29,362 nt of DNA from Desulfobacteraceae bacterium 4572_19 (GTDB lineage Bacteria > Desulfobacterota > Desulfobacteria > Desulfobacterales > NBLS01). The stretch covers positions 1-29,362 of the forward strand of contig NBLS01000018.1 in NCBI GenBank assembly GCA_002084385.1, written 5' to 3'. The translations under genes and the position numbers were made by a program. This document shows positions 8,446-16,658 of the stretch, in pieces. The notes beneath the pieces are model-generated. The model saw only the letters and a program-made list of their open reading frames with translations, did not search any database and was not told the DNA's origin. Positions within the stretch are counted from its first letter, which is position 1, and each line of letters begins with the position of its first letter.

Positions 8446-9181
8446 ATTATCTTCTAACATTGATGCTCTTGATTATTCCAATTTACCAAAGCATGTAGCC
8501 ATAATTATGGATGGCAATGGGCGATGGGCAAAAAAAAGAACTCTTAAACGGATTAAGGGGCATGAGAAAGGTTCCCGATCAGTAAGGGACATTACAAGAA
8601 CTTGTCGAAAACTCGGGATTTCTGTTTTAACCCTTTATGCATTTTCAACTGAAAACTGGTTACGGCCGGCAAGGGAAGTCTCTGGGCTTATGCAGATTCT
8701 TAAAAGATTTCTAAAGTCGGAACAAGACGAGATGATGGAAAATAATATTCAGTTAAATGCGATAGGGGAGATTTCTCGTTTGCCCGAAGATGTTCAGAAT
8801 AGCTTAAATAAATCCATTGAGTTAACAAAAAAAAATAATGGAATGATTTTAAACCTTGCGTTAAGCTATGGCAGTCGTACAGAATTAGTATCTGTTGTAA
8901 AAAAAATTGCAACAATGGTTAAAGAACAAAGCCTTGAGCCTAATTCTGTAAACGAAGAGTTTATTTCGAGTTTACTTTACACTAAAGATATTCCCGATCC
9001 CGATCTTTTAATAAGAACAAGTGGCGAGATGCGCATTAGTAATTTTTTACTTTGGCAGATAGCCTATTCGGAAATTTACTTTACTGATACACTATGGCCT
9101 GACTTTACATCTGAAGAGTTTATTGATATACTTAAAAATTATCAACAACGGGATCGTAGGTTTGGGAAGGTCGCAAGTTAA
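8435..9181 (+). CDS. uppS: undecaprenyl diphosphate synthase
   Basis: cis-prenyltransferase making the C55 lipid carrier for cell-wall synthesis from FPP and IPP. It probably starts at TTG 8435, inside the end of frr. The 248-residue product has the catalytic Asp26 motif MDGNGRWAKKR, GHEKGSRSVRD, the STENW segment, and the IPP-binding RTSGE followed by SNFLLWQIAYSEIYFTD and WPDF. RTSGEMR replaces the more usual RTSGEQR. Length is normal. It is followed by cdsA and dxr in the conserved lipid/isoprenoid block. Confidence 0.96.
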   Translation: MKYKLSSNIDALDYSNLPKHVAIIMDGNGRWAKKRTLKRIKGHEKGSRSVRDITRTCRKLGISVLTLYAFSTENWLRPAREVSGLMQILKRFLKSEQDEMMENNIQLNAIGEISRLPEDVQNSLNKSIELTKKNNGMILNLALSYGSRTELVSVVKKIATMVKEQSLEPNSVNEEFISSLLYTKDIPDPDLLIRTSGEMRISNFLLWQIAYSEIYFTDTLWPDFTSEEFIDILKNYQQRDRRFGKVAS

Positions 9182-9204
9182 AAAAATAAGGATCTATTAT
9201 TATT

Positions 9205-9555
9205 ATGCATTTAAAACGGTGGTTGACTGCGATAGTAGCAGTTCCAATTTTGATTTTCTTGATTAGTGAAGGAGATCAATGGGCATTTGGAATCTTTATT
9301 GTAGTTGTTGGAATTATTGCATTTGTAGAATATTTTAATATGGTTCTAACACCAAATAATAAAACCGGTGCCGGAATTATGTCGATAGTTGGATTTATTG
9401 CAATATCTGCAATTATTTTATGTGCCGGCTGTAATAATTTTATTATTTTATGCTTTCTTTCTCTCAGACTATATAAGTCCAATAATAAAATTCCTGATTT
9501 GGTTGGAAAACAACTTATGGGTGTGATTTATATCTCTTTCAACTTATGGGTGTGA
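9205..9555 (+). pseudogene. cdsA: phosphatidate cytidylyltransferase, N-terminal part (frame broken)
   Basis: First half of CdsA, the membrane enzyme that makes CDP-diacylglycerol from phosphatidate and CTP. It encodes 116 residues with hydrophobic segments at about 5-20, 27-47 and 57-86 after the typical MHLKRWLTAIVAVPIL start. Reading runs into a perfect 29-bp tandem duplication (9511-9539, 9540-9568); because 29 is not a multiple of three, the frame shifts and a TGA at 9553-9555 stops it. Removing one copy would join it cleanly to the next reading frame, giving a protein of about 260 residues, the family's normal size. Confidence 0.88.
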
Positions 9556-9568
9556 TTTATATCTCTTT
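9511..9568 (+). repeat. perfect 29-bp tandem duplication inside cdsA
   Basis: Two identical 29-bp units (9511-9539 and 9540-9568), each encoding QLMGVIYIS in its own frame. It causes the cdsA frame break. It has the appearance of a recent slippage or recombination event, or an assembly join error. Confidence 0.93.
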
Positions 9569-10013
9569 ACCGCTCTCAACACTTGTTATGATGCGCAACA
9601 GTACAGATGGAATTAATTGGATATTTACTCTTCTTATTTTGGTAATTGCAGCTGATACCGGAGCATATTATGCGGGAACTTATTTTGGGAAGCATAAACT
9701 TTGCCCATCTATTAGCCCAGGTAAAACATTTGAGGGGTTGTTTGGTGGAATTATTGCGGTTATTATTTTTGGAACCATAGCAAAAATTTTTCTTTTGCCC
9801 CTGTTTCCTATCGAATTTTTTATACTCTATTTTTTTGCAATAAGTATTATCTGTCCTATGGGAGATCTTTTTGAATCAATATTAAAGCGTGCCGGAAATA
9901 TAAAAGAATCGGGGAAAATTCTTCCTGGACACGGTGGTATATTGGACAGGATTGATGCTTTACTTTTTGCAGCACCTATGTCGTATTTTTTCAAAATATA
10001 TTTATTCTCATAA
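9546..10013 (+). pseudogene. cdsA: phosphatidate cytidylyltransferase, C-terminal part (frame broken)
   Basis: Second half of CdsA, 155 residues if read from the ATG 9546 in the second duplicated unit; this ATG overlaps the stop of the first half by 10 bp, so a coupled restart is conceivable although no Shine-Dalgarno is seen. It contains the catalytic part: LVIAADTGAYYAGTYFGKH, the PGKTFEGLFGG motif and the CdsA signature SILKRAGNIKESGKILPGHG followed by GILDRID. The signature has Glu in IKESG where Asp is common. Several transmembrane segments remain. It is followed 16 bp later by dxr. Confidence 0.88.
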
Positions 10014-10029
10014 AAAAATCAGGTTTGGT

Positions 10030-11178
10030 ATGAAAGCACTTTCAATACTTGGAGCAACAGGTTCCATTGGGTGTAATGTTTTAAATGTTGTTGAAATGCA
10101 TCAGGATATTTTTTCCATAAAGGCACTTGCCGGTGGAAGAAATATTGATCTTCTTGCAAAACAGATTTTAAAATTTAATCCTGAAATAGCTGTAGTAATA
10201 GACAAAGAACACGCCTTTGAACTTGAAAAAAAAATTCCGAATTCATACAGTGTAGAAGTTCTATACGGCTTAGAGGGTTACATTCAGGCGGCTTCTCTTT
10301 TGTCTGTTGATATTGTTGTGTCAGCTATGGTTGGTGCGGCAGGACTTTTACCAACACTCTCTGCAATAGACGCAGGTAAAACAATTGCTCTTGCAAATAA
10401 GGAAACCCTTGTTATGGCAGGAGAAATTGTAATGGAAAGAGCTAAGGCAAACTCAGTTGATATACTGCCGATAGATAGTGAGCATAGTGCAATATTTCAA
10501 TGCCTTTCAGGTCAAAGATATAAAGATGTCTCTAAGATATTATTAACAGCATCAGGTGGCCCCTTTAGAACAAAGTCATTTAAAGATTTTGGTCAAATTA
10601 CATTAAATGATGCACTTGCACATCCTAATTGGGAAATGGGTAATAAAATATCCATTGATTCTTCCACCATGATGAATAAAGGGTTTGAAGTTATTGAAGC
10701 CATGCATCTTTTTAATATCTCACCAGATAAAATTGAGGTTGTTGTTCATCCACAAAGTATTATCCACTCAATGGTTGCTTATATTGATGGCTCGGTTATT
10801 GCCCAAATGGGTGTACCTAATATGAAAGGTGCTATTTCCTATGCCTTATCATATCCTGAAAGATTGGAAATTAAACAACCTTGTCCTGATTTTACAGAAA
10901 TAGGAAATTTAACTTTTGAAAAACCGGATTTAGAAAAATTCCCATGCCTCTCTTTTGCATTTAAAGCATGCCAAACGGGCCACACACTTCCTGCTGTTTT
11001 AAATGCTGCCAATGAAGTTGTCGTGGATGCTTTTTTAAATAATAAAATTTCTTTTTTGGAAATACATAAAATTATTAAAAAAACAATGGATACTCATCAA
11101 ATTGTAAAGAATCCAACTTGTGCAGATATTTTAGCAGCTGATAAATGGGCAAGGATAGTTACTGGAGAAAAAATGTAA
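10030..11178 (+). CDS. dxr: 1-deoxy-D-xylulose 5-phosphate reductoisomerase
   Basis: Converts DXP to 2-C-methyl-D-erythritol 4-phosphate with NADPH, the committed step of the MEP isoprenoid pathway (also called ispC). The start is ATG 10030 (MKALSILGATGSIG); longer in-frame reading upstream lies inside cdsA. The 382-residue product has NADPH motif GATGSIG at 8-14, ALANKETLVMAG, metal ligands Asp149 and Glu151 (PIDSEHSAIFQ), ASGGPFR, HPNWEMGNKISIDSSTMMNK with Asn216/Lys217/Glu220, and HPQSIIHSM. It completes the uppS-cdsA-dxr block. Confidence 0.97.
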   Translation: MKALSILGATGSIGCNVLNVVEMHQDIFSIKALAGGRNIDLLAKQILKFNPEIAVVIDKEHAFELEKKIPNSYSVEVLYGLEGYIQAASLLSVDIVVSAMVGAAGLLPTLSAIDAGKTIALANKETLVMAGEIVMERAKANSVDILPIDSEHSAIFQCLSGQRYKDVSKILLTASGGPFRTKSFKDFGQITLNDALAHPNWEMGNKISIDSSTMMNKGFEVIEAMHLFNISPDKIEVVVHPQSIIHSMVAYIDGSVIAQMGVPNMKGAISYALSYPERLEIKQPCPDFTEIGNLTFEKPDLEKFPCLSFAFKACQTGHTLPAVLNAANEVVVDAFLNNKISFLEIHKIIKKTMDTHQIVKNPTCADILAADKWARIVTGEKM

Positions 11179-11347
11179 ATTAATTGTAGATTTTTGTATC
11201 TTGTGGTATAAGGTATTAAAAGTCATGCAATTAGGGTTCACCAAACAATAAATATAAGTTGTTTTTTTATGAGCCCTCAGTTTATGTGTGAACTTTATGG
11301 GTGATGTATTTTTATTTAATTATTTTAGATTTAAAACAGGAGGGAGT

Positions 11348-12034
11348 ATGAAAAAATCAATTGTTATTGTAGCAGTAGTATTTTTATTGGCAGGTGGTAT
11401 TGGTTTTGCTCAATCATCAGAAGAGATAACAGATGGTGAATATACCGGTAGTTTTAGTGCTTCCATAAATCAAGATAACGTGGTTACATGCAAATGGGAT
11501 GCATACACTGGAAAAGATTTTAAATATTATAAACTTCTTCGGAACTCTTTTCCTGATGCCCATTACCCTGATGATGGTTATCTTAAAGCTATACATGATT
11601 TATCAGTTGATGAATATACTGATAAGGAGAATCCATTAGAAGAGGGAGAGTCTATTTATTACAGACTTTGTGTAGTTAAAAATAATAATGAAAAATTGTA
11701 CTCAAAAAGCATTGAGATGTCTGGCGATCAGGTTGAGCCAATTGAGCCAGAAGAGTATATATATACCCAAGCAGATCTTGATGCGGCAAAAGAAGAAAGT
11801 TATAAGAACGGGTTTGAGGAAGGTAAAAAAGAGGGTTGTTTAGAGTGTGGTGATGGTGAATGTCCGCCAGTAACAGGAGGGTGTGTGGAAATTTACCCTG
11901 ATCTTGGAATATTTGTACCATGTGCAACTTTCGGAGATTTATCATTGTCATTTAGATTAAAGAAGGTTACTAATCCTGAAAATCCGTTTGCATTTAGTTG
12001 GGAACTTGATGTTAATTCCATAAAAACCAAGTAG
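11348..12034 (+). CDS. secreted protein of unknown function
   Basis: 228 residues from ATG 11348, behind a strong AGGAGGG (11338-11344). A signal peptide is clear: MKKSI, a hydrophobic stretch to about residue 20, and a plausible signal-peptidase site after GFA or AQ. The mature N-terminal part (about 25-125) has a pattern like a fibronectin III/Ig beta-sandwich (VTCKWDAYTGKDFKYYKLLR ... IYYRLCVVKNN). It is followed by an acidic linker and a helix with EESYKNGFEEGKKEG, then a short Cys-rich segment (four Cys in about 20 residues, then two more) and a beta-rich C-terminus. Probably exported to the periplasm or outside. I recognise no family; downstream is a strong hairpin. Confidence 0.8.
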   Translation: MKKSIVIVAVVFLLAGGIGFAQSSEEITDGEYTGSFSASINQDNVVTCKWDAYTGKDFKYYKLLRNSFPDAHYPDDGYLKAIHDLSVDEYTDKENPLEEGESIYYRLCVVKNNNEKLYSKSIEMSGDQVEPIEPEEYIYTQADLDAAKEESYKNGFEEGKKEGCLECGDGECPPVTGGCVEIYPDLGIFVPCATFGDLSLSFRLKKVTNPENPFAFSWELDVNSIKTK

Positions 12035-12041
12035 TGCAAAG

Positions 12042-12073
12042 GGTTTACTTAAAAATAATTTTTTAAGTAAACC
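12042..12073 (+). terminator. perfect 14-bp stem-loop after the secreted-protein gene
   Basis: GGTTTACTTAAAAA (12042-12055), loop TAAT, then the exact complement TTTTTAAGTAAACC (12060-12073), beginning 8 bp after the stop codon. There is no separate T-run after the stem, but the A/T part of the stem itself gives a U-rich tract. It works in either direction. Confidence 0.6.
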
Positions 12074-12090
12074 AGAAACATGAATATTGC

Positions 12091-12208
12091 GTATCTTGTT
12101 TAAAAGTTAAGGTGTGAGAAGTTTTATTCTCATTTCTTACACTCCTCGAAATTTATGTATGTTTTCTTTCTTAACATAATAGGTTTTTCTAACTTTTAAA
12201 CAAGGTAC
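12091..12208. repeat. 118-bp imperfect palindrome upstream of the ABC1-UPRT gene
   Basis: Left arm GTATCTTGTTTAAAAGTTA (12091-12109) and right arm TAACTTTTAAACAAGGTAC (12190-12208): 18 of 19 bases complementary. An inner imperfect pair (GGTGTGAGAA and TTCTTACACTCC) extends the structure. It could be a small non-coding mobile element or a long leader hairpin. Only one copy is in this window. Confidence 0.6.
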
Positions 12209-12240
12209 AGTATTTCGATCTTTAAGGAACAAGAAAATAA

Positions 12241-14904
12241 ATGGTAACCGAGAGTGATAAACAGGTAGTTGATTTTAACTTTCCAGTCTTAAAAAAACGT
12301 ACGGGAATAGTAATTAAGGAAGCTGGAGTATTTACATTGCGTACTCTTAAAATTCCGATTGCTCTTATTCCGCTTTCTCAATTACTTGTTACATCTGAGG
12401 ATTCTACAAGAGAACAATTATCAGATGCGTTAGATGAGTTATTTGAATCTTTATACAGCCATCCTTTAACACAATATACCCATAAACTGACTGTTTACTT
12501 GCGTAAACGCAATTTAATTCCCAATGAACAAACCACCGAAAATCTTATTATGTATGTGGTTAATCAGGTGATTGTTCGTAGTCCACTTCCCATTCCAGAG
12601 CCCGTTATTAAAGAATTCTGGGCATTTTTTAGAGAGCTATTCAGCGAACCTGAAATTAAAGGTTTAATGGAATTAAATCTGGATATTGTTCGTGTTGTAC
12701 TTAAAACTTACGAACCGCTGATTGTGGAAGTAATTAATTTATTAAAAGACATGCATCGAATTAATCAAGTTAAAATGAAAGAATTGATGCAGAAAATTAC
12801 TGTTATACGAGGGGATTTAATTATTATTCGTCGTCAAATAAAAGCCCTTCGATATATTAAACCCTTTTTCCAAACTGATCCTAAAGATTTTTCAGCACAG
12901 GCTCAAATTGTTGCCAAGATGGTTAAAGAATTTGGACCTTTTTTTATTAAAATGGCACAAGCAGCGGCTGCTAATGCTGATTTCTTACCAGAAGAAATTG
13001 CAAAAGAACTGGAAGTTTTTCAAGAAGATGTGGAGCCCATGACTGCCAGTGAAGTTATGGATGCTTTTCATGAATGCTATAAAAAAAGTCCTTACGATTG
13101 CTATTTGGGATTTGATGCTCATAAACCAATTAAGTCAGGCTCTATAGGCTCTGTTTATCTGGCTAAAAAACCAATTATAGAAAATGGACATGAGGTCCTT
13201 GTCCCCGTGATTATTAAGGTTGGAAGGCATAATCTGGATAGGGAATTTTTAATGGGAAAAACAGTTCTGGGTGTTGCCATTATTAGCAGTCAATATTGGG
13301 CACCCCATTCAAAGCTTGCTCCATTTCTTGAAGCAATGAGAATGCAAATTGATGAATTTGTTAAAGGTTTTCAACGTGAGCTTGATTTTGAAGAGGAGGC
13401 AAAAATTCAGACTCGCTTTGCAAAAAGAAGCAGGGAGTCCGTTAAGTGGCATGTGCCTAAAGTTTATTCATCTTCTCGCCGTATTCTTGAAATGGAATAT
13501 CTTGATGGTTCGGTAAATATTCATAATGCTGCAAAAGAGTTTAATGTTAAAAATAGTGAAAAGTATCGCAGGAAATTGGCAGGTCATTTTCTTTATACAA
13601 TATTTTTGCATATGTGGATGTATAATGAGTTCCATGGTGATTTACACCCTGGAAATGTATTAGTTGACGATGGTGGACTTATTTTACTTATTGATTGGGG
13701 AAATGCCGTTAATATGGATGATAAGTGGAAACCGGTTTGGGATTATATTGCGGGAACTCTTTCAGCTAACCCAGATTCTATTGCAGATGCATTAATAAAT
13801 ATCAGTACAAATCCAAGTAAAAATAGAATGCGAAGAGATGAGATACGTCAAACACTCGAAGAAACAATAAAAAATAAAAATATTATACCTCTTGATGCTA
13901 AATTCATTAAAGACTTACGTAAAAACAGCGTTAAAAAGATTTATAAACAGTTTTTGCTGGCATCCAAAACATTGCAAAGCCTAATTTTTCATATTCCGGA
14001 TAGGGGGGTGCAAAAACAAATATCTTTAATTATATCCATGGTAAAAGAGTTATTTATGAATGTAACAGATAACAGTTTACACGAACTGCATGCAAGGTTT
14101 CAGCTTGCCATGCATTTAATGTCTAATACTCAACATATGAATATTGTAATAAAAAGTGAATATTTACATCTATCCCGATCATTGTTTGCTATGACCGGAA
14201 CTTATGCCGGTTTGTATGAGGGGATGCCAACACACTTAATGTTTACTGATTTTTTAAAAGCTTTTAGCCTGTTTCCCATGATACTTATGCTTGATCGTTT
14301 TGAGCTTGTTAGACACAAGCTTGGTCTGATGCGACAAAAAGATATATCAACAAAAGATTTTAGAGATCTCTCTTCTGAAGTAGCAAGGTTGCTTACTTAT
14401 GAAGCCACTAAAGATCTTGCTACAGAATTGGTAACCGTAGAAGGATGGGCAGGAACTGTTGATATTGAACGAATAAAAGGTAAAAAAATAACCATAGTAC
14501 CGATTTTACGTGCAGGGCTCGGTATGATGGACGGTGTTATAGATCTTATACCATCGGCAAAGGTCAGTGTTGTTGGATTTTATAGAAATGAAGAGACGTT
14601 ACAGCCGGTGGAGTATTATGTAAAACTTGCAAGTGATATGGATAAACGAATAGCGTTGATCTTAGATCCCATGCTTGCGACCGGAGGTACTTTGATAGCT
14701 ACGATTAATACGTTAAAAAAATCTGGTTGTAAAAAAATTCGTGGACTTTTTCTTGTGGCTGCACCGGAAGGTATCGCAAAGGTTCAGGATGCACATCCTG
14801 ATGTTGAGATATATGTGGCTGCTGTTGATGACAGATTAAATGATGTTGGATATATTCTTCCTGGGTTAGGAGATGCAGGTGATAAAATTTTTGGTACAAA
14901 ATAA
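12241..14904 (+). CDS. AarF/UbiB/ABC1-type atypical kinase fused to uracil phosphoribosyltransferase
   Basis: One uninterrupted 887-codon frame. Residues 1-215 are a helical region without recognised motifs. Residues about 216-520 are an ABC1/UbiB kinase-like domain: KMAQ at 237-240 in place of KxGQ, a glycine-rich [12 protein letters not shown] loop (299-310) in place of the alanine-rich loop, Lys326 in [13 protein letters not shown] at 380-387, the catalytic [11 protein letters not shown] (465-475, Asp467) and LIDWGNA (483-489, Asp485). Residues about 520-680 are helical. Residues 684-887 are a full-length uracil phosphoribosyltransferase ([46 protein letters not shown] loop [23 protein letters not shown]), which makes UMP from uracil and PRPP. 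uraA follows, so uracil uptake and salvage fits. The kinase function is unknown. Confidence 0.9.
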   Translation: MVTESDKQVVDFNFPVLKKRTGIVIKEAGVFTLRTLKIPIALIPLSQLLVTSEDSTREQLSDALDELFESLYSHPLTQYTHKLTVYLRKRNLIPNEQTTENLIMYVVNQVIVRSPLPIPEPVIKEFWAFFRELFSEPEIKGLMELNLDIVRVVLKTYEPLIVEVINLLKDMHRINQVKMKELMQKITVIRGDLIIIRRQIKALRYIKPFFQTDPKDFSAQAQIVAKMVKEFGPFFIKMAQAAAANADFLPEEIAKELEVFQEDVEPMTASEVMDAFHECYKKSPYDCYLGFDAHKPIKSGSIGSVYLAKKPIIENGHEVLVPVIIKVGRHNLDREFLMGKTVLGVAIISSQYWAPHSKLAPFLEAMRMQIDEFVKGFQRELDFEEEAKIQTRFAKRSRESVKWHVPKVYSSSRRILEMEYLDGSVNIHNAAKEFNVKNSEKYRRKLAGHFLYTIFLHMWMYNEFHGDLHPGNVLVDDGGLILLIDWGNAVNMDDKWKPVWDYIAGTLSANPDSIADALINISTNPSKNRMRRDEIRQTLEETIKNKNIIPLDAKFIKDLRKNSVKKIYKQFLLASKTLQSLIFHIPDRGVQKQISLIISMVKELFMNVTDNSLHELHARFQLAMHLMSNTQHMNIVIKSEYLHLSRSLFAMTGTYAGLYEGMPTHLMFTDFLKAFSLFPMILMLDRFELVRHKLGLMRQKDISTKDFRDLSSEVARLLTYEATKDLATELVTVEGWAGTVDIERIKGKKITIVPILRAGLGMMDGVIDLIPSAKVSVVGFYRNEETLQPVEYYVKLASDMDKRIALILDPMLATGGTLIATINTLKKSGCKKIRGLFLVAAPEGIAKVQDAHPDVEIYVAAVDDRLNDVGYILPGLGDAGDKIFGTK

Positions 14905-14985
14905 TTTTATATAAAAGTTCATAGAAAAACCATACCACAAAGACTTTTATTTTTTGTTGTGGCGTATTATCCGCCATGGTAAGGG
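14905..14985 (+). repeat. family A two-hairpin repeat, copy 9
   Basis: Starts directly after the stop codon of the ABC1-UPRT gene. The left stem is ATAAAAGT/ACTTTTAT, a compensatory change of the usual ATGAAAGT/ACTTTCAT. The right stem TGGCG/CGCCA is perfect. It runs straight into a family C palindrome. Confidence 0.8.
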
Positions 14986-15142
14986 CTCTCAAAAAAATAA
15001 CTTGTATTTCTTAAACGCTGATATATCTGATTGGATTATGTTGTGAAAGCTCAAAATACGATAGTATTCCTACGCTTTCACAACGTAACCCAATCAGGTA
15101 TCTCAACATCCAAGAAATACAATCTATTTTTTTGCGAACCCT
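14983..15142. repeat. family C long palindrome, copy 1
   Basis: Terminal inverted repeats AGGGCTCTCAAAAAAATA and TATTTTTTTGCGAACCCT, then GTATTTCTT/AAGAAATAC, then GATTGGATTATGTTGTGAAAG pairing with CTTTCACAACGTAACCCAATC with one mismatch or wobble, around the centre AATACGATAGTATT. The near-complete dyad symmetry over ~160 bp looks like a non-autonomous mobile element or a bidirectional terminator-like structure. Lies between the UPRT fusion and uraA. Confidence 0.75.
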
Positions 15143-15166
15143 AAGTTATAAATAAACGGAGGTTAA

Positions 15167-16420
15167 ATGGAAGTAAATAACTTTTCTTCAACGAATTACA
15201 ATTTTAGATTAAAGGATGGATTTCTTGGTGCACAGATGCTTTTTGTGGCGTTTGGTGCTTTGGTTCTTGTTCCTCTTCTTACGGGTCTTAACCCTAATGT
15301 TGCTCTTTTTACAGCCGGAGTCGGAACGATTATTTTTCAGATTATTACCAAAGGGAAAATTCCTATTTTTCTTGCATCTTCATTTGCATTTCTCCCACCT
15401 ATTTTTTTTGGTGTCGCAAAATGGGGTATTCCCGGTACCATGTGCGGTCTTATTGCTGCAGGTGTTGTTTATATTATTTTAAGTTTTATTATAAGAATTA
15501 AGGGAAGTGAGGCTCTTGAGGTTGTTTTGCCACCGATTGTAACAGGTCCTGTAATTATGGTAATAGGACTTGTCCTTGCACCTGTTGCTGTAAATATGGC
15601 CATGGGAAAAACCGGAGATGGTACTGTTATTTTTGCTGAAAATACAGCTTTAATTATTTCGTTGATAAGTCTTTTGGTTACAGTGCTTGTGTCAATTCTT
15701 GGAAAGGGTTTCTTAAGATTGATACCAATTCTTTCTGGAATAATTGTCGGATATATACTCTCCCTTTTTTTTGGGTTGATAGATTTTTCACAGGTATTTG
15801 TCGCACCATGGTTTGCAGTACCTGCCTTTACTTTGCCCGAATGGAATTTTCAAGCGATATTATATATTATTCCCATAGCGATTGCCCCTGCAATAGAGCA
15901 TTTTGGAGATATTTTAGCCATAGGTTCCATTACCGGAAAAGATTATTTAAAAGATCCAGGAATAGAAAATACTATGCTCGGTGATGGTATAGCCACATCA
16001 TTTGCTTCCATGTTAGGCGGTCCTCCTAATACAACATATTCAGAGGTTACAGGGGCTGTAGCTTTAACAAAAGTTTTTAATCCGGCCATTATGACATGGG
16101 CAGCTATTTGTGCAATAGCTCTTGCTTTTATTGGCAAAATCGGAGCTATCTTACAAACAATTCCTTTCCCGGTGATGGGCGGAATTATGCTTCTTCTTTT
16201 CGGTGCCATTATGGTAATAGGTTTAAATATTCTTGTTAAATCAGGCGAAGATCTTGTTGAAGCCAGAAATTTATCAATAGTTGCATTAATACTGGTTTTT
16301 GGTATTGGAGGAATGAGTTTTTCAGCTGGAGAATTTAGTCTCCAAGGAATTGGTCTTGCCGGAATACTTGGCGTTTTTTTAAATCTTGTTCTGCCGGACA
16401 GAAAGGGTAGGGTAACATAG
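15167..16420 (+). CDS. uraA: uracil permease (NCS2/nucleobase-ascorbate transporter family)
   Basis: Proton-coupled uracil importer in the inner membrane. 417 residues with about 12-14 hydrophobic segments. The two substrate-binding acidic residues of UraA are conserved: Glu244 in APAIEHFGD and Glu293 in GGPPNTTYSEVTGA. Other family marks are GAQMLFVAFGALVLVPLLTG and FPVMGGIMLLLFG. GGAGG (15158-15162) precedes ATG 15167. It follows the uracil phosphoribosyltransferase fusion on the same strand, so import and conversion to UMP are encoded together. The gene is bracketed by two family C palindromes. Confidence 0.95.
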   Translation: MEVNNFSSTNYNFRLKDGFLGAQMLFVAFGALVLVPLLTGLNPNVALFTAGVGTIIFQIITKGKIPIFLASSFAFLPPIFFGVAKWGIPGTMCGLIAAGVVYIILSFIIRIKGSEALEVVLPPIVTGPVIMVIGLVLAPVAVNMAMGKTGDGTVIFAENTALIISLISLLVTVLVSILGKGFLRLIPILSGIIVGYILSLFFGLIDFSQVFVAPWFAVPAFTLPEWNFQAILYIIPIAIAPAIEHFGDILAIGSITGKDYLKDPGIENTMLGDGIATSFASMLGGPPNTTYSEVTGAVALTKVFNPAIMTWAAICAIALAFIGKIGAILQTIPFPVMGGIMLLLFGAIMVIGLNILVKSGEDLVEARNLSIVALILVFGIGGMSFSAGEFSLQGIGLAGILGVFLNLVLPDRKGRVT

Positions 16421-16526
16421 TGCCTGAACGAAATGCCCCTATATTTCTACACAACATATAGATACATTTATTCAAGAAGACAAGATTGCATTGAGGCGTT
16501 AGCAATTTCCAACTTTTTTTTGCACC

Positions 16527-16653
16527 CTAACGTTGATATATCTAACTGGATTACGTTGTGAAAGCTTAAAATACGATAGTATTTTTACGTTTTCACAACG
16601 TAACCCAGTCACCGGCTCTCAACACTCAATAAATATACTTTATTTTTTTGTAA
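16527..16653. repeat. family C long palindrome, copy 2
   Basis: Contains TGGATTACGTTGTGAAAGC (16548-16566), the centre AATACGATAGTATT and the complement TTTCACAACGTAACCCAG, plus the right terminus TTATTTTTTTGTAAAC. The left terminus is worn. It lies between convergent uraA and gltA, where it could act as a two-way terminator, and ends just before the gltA stop codon. Confidence 0.75.
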
Positions 16654-16658
16654 ACTTT

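Noticed and set aside
9934..10029. N-terminal extension of Dxr upstream of ATG 10030
   Set aside because: It lies in the cdsA coding region in another frame; the NADPH motif begins a few residues after Met 10030, as in the family.
11233..11278. Terminator after dxr (AGGG...CCCT outside AAACAA...TTGTTTTTTT)
   Set aside because: The stem is short, AT-rich and interrupted by unpaired bases; not convincing without transcript data.
14280..14330. Separate start for a stand-alone uracil phosphoribosyltransferase at the internal ATG near 14287
   Set aside because: There is no Shine-Dalgarno and no stop codon before it, so the fusion reading is simpler; an internal start remains possible.
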